Positions 55,037-64,000 of a stretch of DNA of 64,000 nt are shown here, one piece after another. A model generated the notes under the pieces. The model worked only from the letters and a program-made list of their open reading frames with translations. It was not told the DNA's origin and ran no database searches. This stretch comes from CAWDMC01 sp963803295 (GTDB lineage Bacteria > Acidobacteriota > Terriglobia > UBA7540), in the NCBI GenBank assembly GCA_963803295.1, contig CAWDMC010000011.1, positions 496,001 to 560,000 on the forward strand, read 5' to 3'. A program made the translations under genes and the position numbers. The stretch's first letter is position 1; each line of letters starts with the position of its first letter.

Positions 55037-56398
55037 CTAACCTAGCTTCATCAGCTCGGGATCCCAGGCAATCGCTCGCCCCTTTTCGTAGCTGAGATTC
55101 GCCAGAAGCGCGGCGCCCGCAGCGCGGTATCCGAATACGGCATCTTCCACTACGGGCTGACGCGAACGCACTGCCTCGAAGAAGTTCTTCAGGTGATCGT
55201 AGCTGTCACTATAGTCTTCCGGCGCAACGTAGCGCTCCTCGCGTTTGGCTGGGTCGCCCATCGGATGCACCACGGGATACTTCTGGCGATAGCCCTCCAG
55301 GAACTCCTTCTGCATCGCGGTGGTAAACGTGCCGATGTTGTAGCCGGGCTCCGTCTCCCGTGGCACGCGGGTCACTTTCACGGCGCCACCGCCGATCTCA
55401 AGCGTTCCCTCCGAGCCACTGAAAATGAATCCTTCGCTCTCCGATCCGCCACTGACAAAGTTTACTCGCAACGCCAAATTGAAGCCTTGCGGATAGTCGA
55501 ACAGCCCCAATTGCACGTCGGGAATATCACGGCCATCCTTCCAGTACCGCAGTCCGCCCGTGGCCAGTGCTCGGGTCGGACCGTGAGAGCCGGTTACAAA
55601 ATGAGTTCCGCTGAAAAGATGCACAAACAGATCGCCTGCCACGCCGCTGCCGTAGGCCTTCCACTTACGCCATTGGAAGAAGTGTTCGGCATTAAAGGGA
55701 ATCTTCGGGGAGGTGCCCAAAAAGCGCTCCCAGGCGATCGTGTCCGGTGAGGCATCGAGCGGGATGGAGTAGACGAACGCGCCGATGGCCGAGTTGCGAT
55801 CCCACCAGGCATTAACCAGGTTCACCTGGCCGATGGCGCCACTCTGGACGACCTCGCGCGCCTTGCGGTAGAGCATCGAGCTGACGCGTTGGCTGCCAAC
55901 TTGGATGATGCGATTCGTCTTGCGAGCCGCTTCGATGATCTCGGGACCATCGGAATACAGGTGAATCATCGGCTTTTCGAGGTAGACATCTTTGCCTGCC
56001 GTCATGGCGTCCACCGCCACCTGCTTGTGCCAATTGTCGGACGTACCCACAATCACTGCATCGATGCCGGGGCGCGCCAGCACCTCCTTGTAATCCCAGG
56101 TGGTAAAGAGGTCGTTGCCCCACACTTCTTTGGCGTGATCGCGCCGCCCGGAGTAACAATCGGCGACAGCCACCAGCTTCACGCCCGGCACCTCGATCGC
56201 CGTGCGTGTGTCGTACGAACCCTGGCCGCCGGCGCCAATCAGCGCAATCTGGATCTGGTCGTTGGCCGGGCGGGGCGGCTCGGGTCCGGCGGTCTCCTCT
56301 GCCAGCAGATGGGTACGGGCGCCATTGGCCCAGAAGCTGCCAGCAGTCACCAGACTGCCAGTCTTAATAAAATCGCGGCGATTGAGACGCTCGTTCAT
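55037..56398 (-). CDS. Gfo/Idh/MocA-family oxidoreductase, Tat-exported
   Basis: A 453-residue protein, ATG 56398 after AAGGGA. The Tat leader is 'LNRRDFIKTGSLVTAGSFWANG'. NAD-binding motif 'ALIGAGGQGSYD' near residue 53 and the hallmark 'YLEKPMIHLYSDG' (EKP) are intact, followed by the C-terminal alpha/beta domain ('GVAGDLFVHLFSGTHFVTG'). Family members oxidise or epimerise sugars or hydrolyse glycosides by an NAD-dependent redox cycle; Tat-exported ones fold with cofactor before export. Substrate is unknown. It is leftward, convergent with the membrane protein gene. Confidence 0.88.
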   Translation of the reverse strand: MNERLNRRDFIKTGSLVTAGSFWANGARTHLLAEETAGPEPPRPANDQIQIALIGAGGQGSYDTRTAIEVPGVKLVAVADCYSGRRDHAKEVWGNDLFTTWDYKEVLARPGIDAVIVGTSDNWHKQVAVDAMTAGKDVYLEKPMIHLYSDGPEIIEAARKTNRIIQVGSQRVSSMLYRKAREVVQSGAIGQVNLVNAWWDRNSAIGAFVYSIPLDASPDTIAWERFLGTSPKIPFNAEHFFQWRKWKAYGSGVAGDLFVHLFSGTHFVTGSHGPTRALATGGLRYWKDGRDIPDVQLGLFDYPQGFNLALRVNFVSGGSESEGFIFSGSEGTLEIGGGAVKVTRVPRETEPGYNIGTFTTAMQKEFLEGYRQKYPVVHPMGDPAKREERYVAPEDYSDSYDHLKNFFEAVRSRQPVVEDAVFGYRAAGAALLANLSYEKGRAIAWDPELMKLG

Positions 56399-56488
56399 GC
56401 TTGATAATCCCTTCGATCCTTAAGTAAAGCACCTAGCGATGCAAGCCCGCTAAGATATCACAAACGTTCCGACGTGGAAGCATAACCT

Positions 56489-56509
56489 GTAGGGGTACCC
56501 CTCGTGGGG
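56489..56509. repeat. short GC-rich hairpin GTAGGGGTACCCCTCGTGGGG
   Basis: The core GGGGTACCCC is a perfect palindrome, and the leading GTAGGGG recalls the elements at 19531 and 52680. It lies between the Gfo/Idh start and the alcohol dehydrogenase stop, on the upstream side of the former. No function is evident. Confidence 0.4.
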
Positions 56510-56574
56510 CGCGCTTGGGTGGGGCGGCCGCGAGGCTTGGCGCGAGGCCTGCCCTGACATGATCGGCTCGCGCC

Positions 56575-57579
56575 CTACTGGTCGCTGACCTTCAGCACTG
56601 CCGAGCCTTCGATGGCATCGTTCTTGAGCGCATTAAGGGCACGATTGGCTTCGGCCAGGGGAAAGATCTCGGTGTGTGTCCGGATCGGGATCTCGGCGGC
56701 GATACGCAGGAAGTCCTCGCCATCCTGCCGGGTATTATTGGCAACGCTACGCAGGAGCCGCTCGCCGTACAGAATATCGTAGGAAAATGAGGGGATCGGA
56801 CTCATGTGGATGCCCGCGCATGCCACTGTACCGCCTTTGCGGATAGCCTTGAGCGCGGCCGCCACGATTTCGCCCGCCGGCGCGAAAATGATGGCGCTAT
56901 CAAGCTTGACCGGCGGCTCGGCAAGAGTGCCGCCCGCCCATTTTGCCCCCAGCTCGATGGCCAGTTTCTGGTGACGCGCGTCCCTCGTCGCGGCGTAGAC
57001 CTCGCATTTCCAATGCAACGCCACCTGGATGGCGAGATGCGCGGCAGCTCCAAAGCCGTAGAGGCCTAGCTTGCCGCCGGGCTCGATCGCCGACAACCGC
57101 AGTGATCGGAACCCGATGATGCCGGCGCAGAGCAACGGCGCAGCCTCATCATCGCTGAAACGCTCAGGGATCGCATAGACGAACTGCTCCTTGGCGATGA
57201 TCTGTTCGGCATAACCGCCGTCCACGACCCAGCCGGTGAACGTGGGAGCATCGCAGAGGTTTTCCCGGCCTGACCGGCAGTACTCGCAGACTCCGCAGGT
57301 GGAGTGAAGCCAGGCTATGCCCACGCGCTCGCCAAGCTTGAAGCGAGTTACACGTTCCCCCATTCCCTCTATGATTCCCACCACCTGATGGCCGGGGATG
57401 ATTGGTGACTTGCGGCGCGGCAGGTCGCCCTCCACTACGTGCAGGTCCGTTCGGCAAACGGCGCAGCGGCGCACCCGAACCAGTACCTCATCCGGCCCGG
57501 GGACCGCTATCAGGACGTCGATGTACTCGAGCGGGTTAACTTCAACGGGCGCGGGAGCACGAGATAAGCAAGCCTTCAT
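56575..57579 (-). CDS. zinc-dependent alcohol dehydrogenase (MDR family)
   Basis: A 334-residue medium-chain dehydrogenase beginning at ATG 57579 (MKACLSRAPAPVE) behind GGGGGACT; a much longer frame upstream is antisense to queE and not used. Catalytic zinc site 'CRTDLHVVEGDL ... PGHQVVG', structural zinc cysteines in 'CGVCEYCRSGRENLCDAP', and nucleotide fold 'GGKLGLYGFGAAAHLAIQVA' are present. The glycine-rich loop reads G-F-G-A-A-A rather than G-x-G-x-x-G, as in AdhA-like members. It would interconvert alcohols and aldehydes with NAD(P). It is divergent from queE. Confidence 0.9.
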   Translation of the reverse strand: MKACLSRAPAPVEVNPLEYIDVLIAVPGPDEVLVRVRRCAVCRTDLHVVEGDLPRRKSPIIPGHQVVGIIEGMGERVTRFKLGERVGIAWLHSTCGVCEYCRSGRENLCDAPTFTGWVVDGGYAEQIIAKEQFVYAIPERFSDDEAAPLLCAGIIGFRSLRLSAIEPGGKLGLYGFGAAAHLAIQVALHWKCEVYAATRDARHQKLAIELGAKWAGGTLAEPPVKLDSAIIFAPAGEIVAAALKAIRKGGTVACAGIHMSPIPSFSYDILYGERLLRSVANNTRQDGEDFLRIAAEIPIRTHTEIFPLAEANRALNALKNDAIEGSAVLKVSDQ

Positions 57580-57645
57580 GGTTAGTCCCCCGTTATTCGT
57601 TCTTAACCAGTGTATCGCCGTGACCGTTTCTGGCAACATAGAAAG

Positions 57646-58320
57646 GTGGATCGCAAATACCCCATTGCCGAGATCTTCACCAGCCTGCAAGGCGAGGGAC
57701 TGTACACCGGGACCATGATGACTTTCATCCGTTTGGCAGGTTGCTCGGTCGGAAAGCCTCGCAAGGGGGAGAATTCTGCCGAGGGACTTCCCGAGTACAT
57801 CGAGAGCTGCCGAACCTGGGACGGACGGCCATTTCTGTGCGATACGGATTTTCGCACCAAGGAAGTGCTGGGCCCCGAGCAGATCCTCGAACATGTCGGC
57901 CAAGGTGTAGAACGGATCTGCCTGACCGGCGGCGAACCCTTGAACCACGACCTTGAGCCGCTCGTAGTACAAGCGGCGGAAGGCGGATTGACCGTGCACG
58001 TTGAGACATCAGGCACGGTGGAGTTGCCGGACTGGGCTTTCGACCTGATCCCCCGGCCATGGATCACCGCCAGCCCAAAGTACGGAATGTTACCAGCCGT
58101 GCTCGGCCGCGCGGATGAAATCAAGCTGCTGGTGGATGAGCGGTTCAGCCTGGAACGGGCCCGTGCCTTGGTTGGCAGTCATCCGCTTATCTATCTTCAA
58201 CCTGTCAATGCCGAACATGAGCTTGATCGTGCAAATGTAGATCGCTGCCTTTCTCTCCTGGTCCGAGAGCCGCGATGGCGGATGTCAACACAATCGCATA
58301 AGATCTGGGGCATGCGCTAG
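57646..58320 (+). CDS. queE: 7-carboxy-7-deazaguanine synthase QueE
   Basis: A 224-residue radical SAM protein from GTG 57646 (VDRKYPIAEIFTSLQGEG), where the family begins; GTG 57610 would add 12 residues. QueE converts CPH4 to 7-carboxy-7-deazaguanine in queuosine/7-deazapurine synthesis. The family opening 'IAEIFTSLQGEGLYTG', 'FIRLAGC', 'CDTDF', 'LTGGEPL' and 'TASPKYGM' are plain. The three cluster cysteines occur as C-x(22)-C-x(9)-C ('AGCSVGKP ... SCRTWDGRPFLCDTDF'), a wider spacing than in E. coli or Burkholderia QueE but known from a variant group. The other queuosine genes are not nearby. Only about 65 bases separate it from the divergent alcohol dehydrogenase start. Confidence 0.88.
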   Translation: MDRKYPIAEIFTSLQGEGLYTGTMMTFIRLAGCSVGKPRKGENSAEGLPEYIESCRTWDGRPFLCDTDFRTKEVLGPEQILEHVGQGVERICLTGGEPLNHDLEPLVVQAAEGGLTVHVETSGTVELPDWAFDLIPRPWITASPKYGMLPAVLGRADEIKLLVDERFSLERARALVGSHPLIYLQPVNAEHELDRANVDRCLSLLVREPRWRMSTQSHKIWGMR

Positions 58321-59222
58321 CCCGCCCGGGGGGCGGACTGGCGGCTCCCGCGGGCGCGCAAATTGTCAAAGAACAAGGCCGCACACCTGATGACAGGCGT
58401 GCGCTAGTCCCGCTAGTTACCGAGCCTCTGTGTAGGCTACTGATAGCCTCTATAACTCTACTGCCGGCGTTATTGGCTGTCAACTAATATTCGTCTAATT
58501 TTGTGCCGCAACGCCGGTGTCCCCATCGGCAATCCTGGGAGAACGGCACGCCAGGTCATCGGTCCATACAACTCACGGACAAAACCATGCTGTCTACGCG
58601 TGCGAAGGCCGGACGGCCTGCCGAGACTGCGTGGACGCTCCACAAGCCAGTAACCGTGCGAAATTTGGTCGGCTGTCTTTTCAATAACATCGTGGGTCCG
58701 GTTTTGCACTTTGCCCACCGCCTGCGGAGCCTCTGCGTACGCCAGCAGTTGCCCCGGCACTCTCCCGACCTGGGAGATAACCATTGGCTTAGGGCAACTG
58801 GGGTTCCGCGCTCATCGAGCCCTAATCTAGGCTAGGAGCCCAAACCGGCCCACGATCCCGCAAAATCCCGCACGAATCCCGCAGTTCTTCCGCAGCTTTC
58901 CCGCACCCTATGGGGTCTCGATCAGAAGCCGTTGCGCGGCTCTGCCCTTCTTCCCTTGCCGTCGCGTGCTGTGTGACCGGGATCACCTTGATCGGTAACG
59001 GCCATCACAGCGCGGGAGAAGGGCGCGGGCGGTAAAAATCCGAGCGAAGTAGACCGGCGCGCACGGCGACGACCACTCCCGGCCTCGATGGGGATCCGCT
59101 AAACACACAGCACGCCAGTAGGACGATTGATCAGAATCGTATGCCTGCCGGGCCCACCCCCGGCAGTGTCTCGCGGCAGTCTCCAATTTAATCAGGAAGA
59201 ACCTCGTGAGGAGTGTAGCGAC
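58321..59222. other. 900-bp region without a recognisable gene
   Basis: A leftward 104-codon frame (58470-58784) has no family resemblance that I can name. The GC-rich start (58330-58360) can form hairpins, but no T run follows. The region separates the deazaguanine gene from the secreted protein/RHS pair and may hold decayed sequence. Confidence 0.35.
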
Positions 59223-60053
59223 ATGAATTCCCTGAATGCCAAGCCGACGGGCGATTGGGTCCTGATTCTGATGAAGGTGGTTTGGATGCCGCTGCTTGTG
59301 ACCGCGGCCGCTCCGAAGGGATTCGCCCAGACCGCGCCTGGGGCCCCGACCGCCGACCTTCAAGCGCGGGCCTACCTCAGTCAGGCTGTCCTAGCTTTGA
59401 ATGGCAAGACCACCGTTAGTGATGCCACGCTTCAGGCTTCCATCGGCAGCAGTGAGGGTGACGAGCAGGAGAATGGCGTCGCCACTTTCGAAACCAAGCC
59501 CGGCCAGAAAAGTCACATCAGGCTTAACCTCGCCAGCGGAACGCGCGAGGAGATTCGGAACGGGCTTCTTGGAGTCTGGTCCGCGACCGACGGCCAGAAG
59601 CATCTCATAGCGGCGCACAATTGCTGGAGTGACACGGCGTGGTTCTTTCCTGGCCTATTACTCGCGACCGCCCTTAACGATCCCCAGATCAGCGCAGTCT
59701 ACGTTGGGCAGGAAGACCGTGAAGGAGAGGCCGTTCAACACCTGCAAATCTTTCGGCTGGTGCCCGCTCAAACCGCCGATACAGCCAGCCTGATCCAGCG
59801 GCTGAGCAGCGTGGACATCTACCTGGACGCGGCCTCGCACCTGCCTACTGCACTCGCTTTTAACGTCCATCCCGACACGAATGCCGGTCTTGATATTCCA
59901 GTCGAAATCCGGTTCGGAAGCTACCAGGCCACGAATGGCGTAGAGGCGCCCTTCCACATCCAGAAGCTCCTGCAAGGCACTCTGCTGCTGGATATCAACG
60001 TCAGTGGGGTAGCTATCAATTCCGGTATCTCAGATGGCGATTTCGCTTTCTAG
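59223..60053 (+). CDS. secreted protein of unknown function, paired with RHS gene
   Basis: A 276-residue protein from ATG 59223 after GAGGAG. The N-terminus ('MKVVWMPLLVTAAAPKGFAQTAP') looks like a signal peptide with cleavage after FAQ. The mature part has 'DATLQASI', 'GVATFETKPGQKSHIRLNL', 'LLLATALNDPQISAVYVGQED' and 'VDIYLDAASHLPTALAFNVHPD', suggesting a LolA/LolB-like beta-barrel half-sheet for hydrophobic ligands, but this is weak. It ends 19 bp before the RHS gene start, so the two almost certainly form one transcript and it may help export or anchor the RHS product. Confidence 0.7.
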   Translation: MNSLNAKPTGDWVLILMKVVWMPLLVTAAAPKGFAQTAPGAPTADLQARAYLSQAVLALNGKTTVSDATLQASIGSSEGDEQENGVATFETKPGQKSHIRLNLASGTREEIRNGLLGVWSATDGQKHLIAAHNCWSDTAWFFPGLLLATALNDPQISAVYVGQEDREGEAVQHLQIFRLVPAQTADTASLIQRLSSVDIYLDAASHLPTALAFNVHPDTNAGLDIPVEIRFGSYQATNGVEAPFHIQKLLQGTLLLDINVSGVAINSGISDGDFAF

Positions 60054-60072
60054 GTGAAAAGGAGCGCAGCCC

Positions 60073-63000
60073 ATGATTCGCATCCGGAAGGATCTCCTGT
60101 TCTTGATCGCCCTGCTGCTTCTGCCTTGCGGGTACGCTCGCGGACAAGCAACTACCGGCATTCCGCCCTTCGGCAGCTCGAGCGGCGGCTCTTTTGACGC
60201 GATTGACAACGCCAACCTGAATGCGTCGTTTGTTATACCGGTTGTCAGTAAGGCAGGCCGCGGATCGGCATTCAGCTATGCCATCGGCTACAACAGCCTG
60301 ATCTGGTATCCGGTATCGTCGGGCGGATCGCAGGTCTGGACGCATGACTTCAACTGGGGATTTACCGGCATTACCGAGGCGCAAACCGGCTTCGTCTCCT
60401 ACACCCTGACCCAGTATAGTTGCTGGTGGAACACCTGGTACTACTGGAATGATTACACGAATTGGGTCTACTACGACGGACAGGGAGGCTCGCACGCCTT
60501 CGGCAATAATCTCGCCGTCTCTAACTTCTCAGCTGTTGGCTCTCCCCGCTGTGGGATTGATAGTTATCCCCTCACCGCTTCCGGAATCGCGATAGACGAT
60601 TCCGGGTACAACTTATCGGTGAACGCTTCGCTGACATCGGTGACCCTATACTCACGCTCCGGCGCCAACATCGTTTCACCGGTGGTGGCCAGCGGTCAGG
60701 CCCCTTCGGGCAGCGGCTCGATCACCGACCGAAACGGCAACCGGATGAATACAGACGGCATCCACTTCTACGATACGTTGAGTGCCAGCGCCGCCGCCGT
60801 GACCGTCACTGGCGCATCCCCCAGCCCCACCAACTTCACCTACACGAATCCGGCCGGAGGCTCTTCCTCATTGACCATGAATTACTCGCTCTATACCATC
60901 GAGACGAATTTCGGCTGCTCGGGCATAACGGACTATGGACGCAGCCAGCAGCAGCAAGGCTATCTGGTATCCAGCATCACGCTGCCCGGCAGCAATGGGT
61001 CCTACGCGATCACGTATGAGTCGACGGTAAATCCAATACACGCCGGCGCGAAAACCGGACGAATCGCTTCCATCACTCTGCCCACCGGTGGATCGATCAC
61101 CTACCAATATACGGGCACTAACAACGGAATCAACTGCGCGGATGGCAGCACGGCAGGCTTAACTCGTACCGTGTCCCCAGGCGGAGTATGGACTTACACC
61201 CGGTCGCAGGTCTCAGGCTCTCATTGGAAGACGACGCTGAAAACGCCCGACAACAACGACACGGTGATTCATTTCCAGAAGGTCTACGAGACGGAGCGCA
61301 TAGCTTACCAAGGTTTAGAATCTGGCGGAAACATCCTCGCGACCGTAGATACCTGCTATAACGGTGCCGCCTCCCCCTGCATCGACACCACCGTGGCCAT
61401 GCCTATCACACGACGCACGATTCTCACCACCCCCAACGGGCTCTCCTCCGCCAAGCGGGACGAATATTACAATTCCTACGGGATGCCGACCGTGATTGAT
61501 GAATATAACTATGGCCCCACGCTGGTTCGCAAGACCGTAACCTCGTACGCCTCGCTGGGTAATATCCACGACGGTGTCTCGAAAGTGGTGGTCTGCACGG
61601 CCGGTGGTACGGATAGTGAGTGCAACAGCAGCGGCACGGTCGCAGCGAAAACAACCTATACCTACGACGGGCCCGGTCTGCAGTCGACCAGCGGCACACC
61701 GCAGCACGTCGGGGTCTCTGGCTCGCGCGGCAACCCCACCACGGTCAGCCAGTGGGTTGCGGGAAGCGCCTCGCTTAGCAGCACGTTCAGCTACTACGAT
61801 ACCGGGAACATCTACCAGGCCACCGGCGTTAATAATCAGACAACGACCTACACCTATAACAGCAGCAACTGCCCGAATTCTTTGCTGACGGGCGTCACGC
61901 CTCCAATTGCCAGCCTTGCCACGTCCATGGCATGGAACTGCAACGGGGGCGTTGTGACTTCCACCACGGACCCGAACGGCAGCACCACTACGAACTACAA
62001 TGACGCCAACTACTGGCGGCCCACCTCTGTGGTTGACCAGTTTCCGGCGACGACCATCTTCAGCTATGGGACCACCTATGCCGAGAGCAAGTTGAACTTC
62101 AACGGTAGCACCTCGACCGTCGACAATCGCACAACGGTCGACGGTCTGGGCCGGCCTCATGTAAGCCAGCGGGCTCAAAGCCAGGCCTCCAGCAGCTACG
62201 ATTCGGTGGAGACCGACTATGACTCGGTAGGGCGAGTATGGAGAGTCTCACTGCCCTATAGTGCCTCGGCCGGCGGACTATACGGTGGGTCCACCTACGC
62301 CAGTACCACCACCTACGATGCCTTGGGACGGCCGCTGACAGTTACCGACGGTGGAGGTGGCACAACCAGCTATTCTTACTCCAAGAACGATGTTTACGTG
62401 AGCGTGAATGCCCCGGCGGGGGAGTACTCCAAGGACCGCCAACTGCAGTACGACGCCTTGGGGAGGCTGACCTCGGTCTGCGAAATCGTTCATTCCGGGA
62501 GTCCACTTACCGGGAGCGGTAATTGTGCCCAAACGACGGCGAGAAACGGCTATTGGACCAAGTATACTTATAACGTGCTCAACGAGGTCCTTAGTGTCAC
62601 GCAAAACGCGCAGTCCGGGACAGTGCAGACGCGGACGCATGCCTACGACGGCTTGGGGCGTTTGACTTCTGAAAGCAATCCTGAGAATGGCCTCGTCCGG
62701 TACTTTTGGGACACGTGTCCGGACTACACATGGACCACGCCTGGTGACCTATGCGAAAAGAAAGATAACGCTGGAACCATAATCAATTATGGATATGACA
62801 GTTTGCACCGCCTTGCGGGATTCGCCGCCAACACATCTACGAACTGCACAGGCTTTGTGTATGATGCCAGACCCCCCCCCGCCCGGAGTGACCGTTCAGA
62901 ACACCCAGGGAAGGCTGGTTGAGACGTATACCAATAATACCTGTAACGGGCACAGTGGCCTGGTCACTGACGAATGGTTCAGCTATTCTCCGCGCGGAGA

Positions 63001-64000
63001 GATTACGGACGTCTACCAATCCACGCCCAACTCCGGGGGGTACTATCACGTCAGCGCAGGCTACTGGGCCAGCGGCCTGCCGCACACCCTTTCGGGAATC
63101 GGCCTGCCTACGATCACCTACGTGCCGGATGGGGAAGGGCGTGTTTCCACCGTGAGCGCCACAAGCGGGCAGAACCCGGTGACGGGCACCAGCTACAACT
63201 CTTTCAGTGAACCGACGGGTGTGACGTTTGGGTCCGCCGACTCGCATTCGTTTGGGTATAACCCCAATACAGGCCGGATGACCAGCTACAGTTCCTCAGT
63301 GAACGGGTCTGCGGTTCAGAGCGGGACGCTGAACTGGAATCCCAACGGGAGCCTGCGCAGCTTGGCCATCACGGACACCTTCAGCTCCAGTGACAACCAG
63401 AACTGCAGCTACGGCTACGACGACCTGGCCCGCCTCGCCAGCGCCAACTGCGGCTCCCCGCTTAGCCAGACCTTCAGCTTCGATGCCTTTGGCAACCTCA
63501 AGAAGGCGGGGACCCTCAGCTTCCAGCCGACGTACAATCTTTCCACCAACCGGGTGAGCCAATTGGGTAGCGTCACTCCGACCTACGACGCAAACGGCAA
63601 CCTAACCGGCGACGGCTGGCAGAGCTACGCCTTCGACTGGAAGGGGGATGCGACCACCGTGGGCTCGTCAAGCGTGACTTACGACGCCCAAGACCGCGCC
63701 GTAGAAATTCAGAATGGTGCGAACTACACTCAGATCGTGTATGGCCCAACGGCGCCAAGCTGGCGCTAATGAATGGCCAGAACTTGGTCAAAGCTTTCGT
63801 GCCTTTGCCGGCCGGGACGTCGGCGGTGTACAATTCCGGCGGGCTAGCCTACTATCGCCATTCGGATTGGTTGGGGAGTTCGCGCCTGGCCTCCAGGCCC
63901 TCCCGAACGGTCTATTACGCCGGGGCCTACGCGCCTTACGGTGAGAATTACGCGGAGGCGGGAACCACCGACCGCAACTTCACCGGACAAAATCAGGACG
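60073..64000 (+). CDS. secreted RHS/YD-repeat protein, partial and with two frameshifts
   Basis: ATG 60073 follows AGGAGC; leader 'LLFLIALLLLPCGYARG' is a Sec signal. About 950 codons hold beta-rich N-terminal sequence and YD repeats ('TTYTYNSSN', 'TTYDALGRPLTVTDGGGGTTSYSY', 'YDALGRLTSVCE', 'YDGLGRLTSESNPENGLVRYFWD'). At a run of nine C (62872-62880) the frame must shift to reach 'PPGVTVQNTQGRLVETYTNN'. A second shift near 63746 ('QIVYGPTAPSWR' versus 'GAKLALMNGQNLVKAF') restores the RHS core approach 'YYAGAYAPYGENYAEAGTTDRNFTGQNQD' up to the window edge. Such proteins are surface shells that often end in variable toxins; the C-terminus is beyond the window. Confidence 0.85.
62872..62880 (+). 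repeat. homopolymeric C9 tract inside the RHS gene
   Basis: Nine consecutive C residues coincide exactly with the place where the RHS reading frame breaks. A change of one C would join the two frames. It is either a sequencing miscall or a phase-variable tract. Confidence 0.7.

Noticed and set aside
58470..58784. 104-codon leftward frame after queE
   Set aside because: Its composition is plausible but no family could be named and the start lacks a good ribosome-binding site. Left as unassigned.

Overview
The window is about 60% GC, with dense short-gapped genes, many twin-arginine (Tat) leaders, a TonB-dependent-receptor C-terminal relic of the type abundant in Acidobacteriota, and a very large set of glycosidases. 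This points to a soil or sediment Acidobacteriota genome (Bryobacterales/Solibacter-like). That assignment is inference from gene content; no rRNA or tRNA gene was seen.

Left part (1-14.4 kb) is housekeeping and accessory genes: the tail of an SDR dehydrogenase, a secreted unknown, a GHMP sugar kinase, a GNAT acetyltransferase, a large repeat protein of unknown function with a clean terminator, a PhyH-type dioxygenase, a B12-binding radical SAM gene broken by one frameshift, a membrane fatty acid desaturase, an RhlE-type DEAD-box helicase, a VKOR-DsbA-rhodanese fusion and a small zinc-ribbon/DUF2007 protein. The desaturase and the helicase, both classical cold-response functions, are each preceded by a copy of the same promoter-plus-leader sequence with a covarying stem.

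Centre (14.6-48.4 kb) is a glycan-degradation island. A rightward array holds a Tat glycosidase, UroD-like protein, RhaT-type permease, second Tat glycosidase-like protein, second UroD-like protein and two cytochromes P450. Facing it, a leftward six-gene operon holds a GH38 alpha-mannosidase, two UroD-like proteins, a RhaT-type permease and two more GH38 enzymes. The two arrays reuse the same building blocks on opposite strands and converge at 24.5 kb. After an ABC-F ATPase come three more Tat-exported glycosidase genes: a divergent GH38-like protein, an (alpha/alpha)6-barrel enzyme and a GH116-like enzyme. A plausible joint role is export of glycosidases, uptake of released sugars through RhaT-like carriers, and removal of O-methyl groups or other decorations by the UroD-like proteins and P450s. 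The demethylation idea is inference.

Right part (48.4-64 kb) holds an SDR, a frameshifted cytochrome c/PQQ beta-propeller dehydrogenase, an enolase-superfamily dehydratase, a DUF362 protein, a small membrane protein, a Tat Gfo/Idh/MocA oxidoreductase, a zinc alcohol dehydrogenase, queE, and a secreted unknown followed by a frameshifted RHS/YD-repeat gene that runs off the end.

Four genes carry one or two single-base frameshifts, at least two of them in or beside homopolymers, so sequencing error is a serious alternative to real decay. Several small dispersed hairpin repeats lie in the intergenic gaps.
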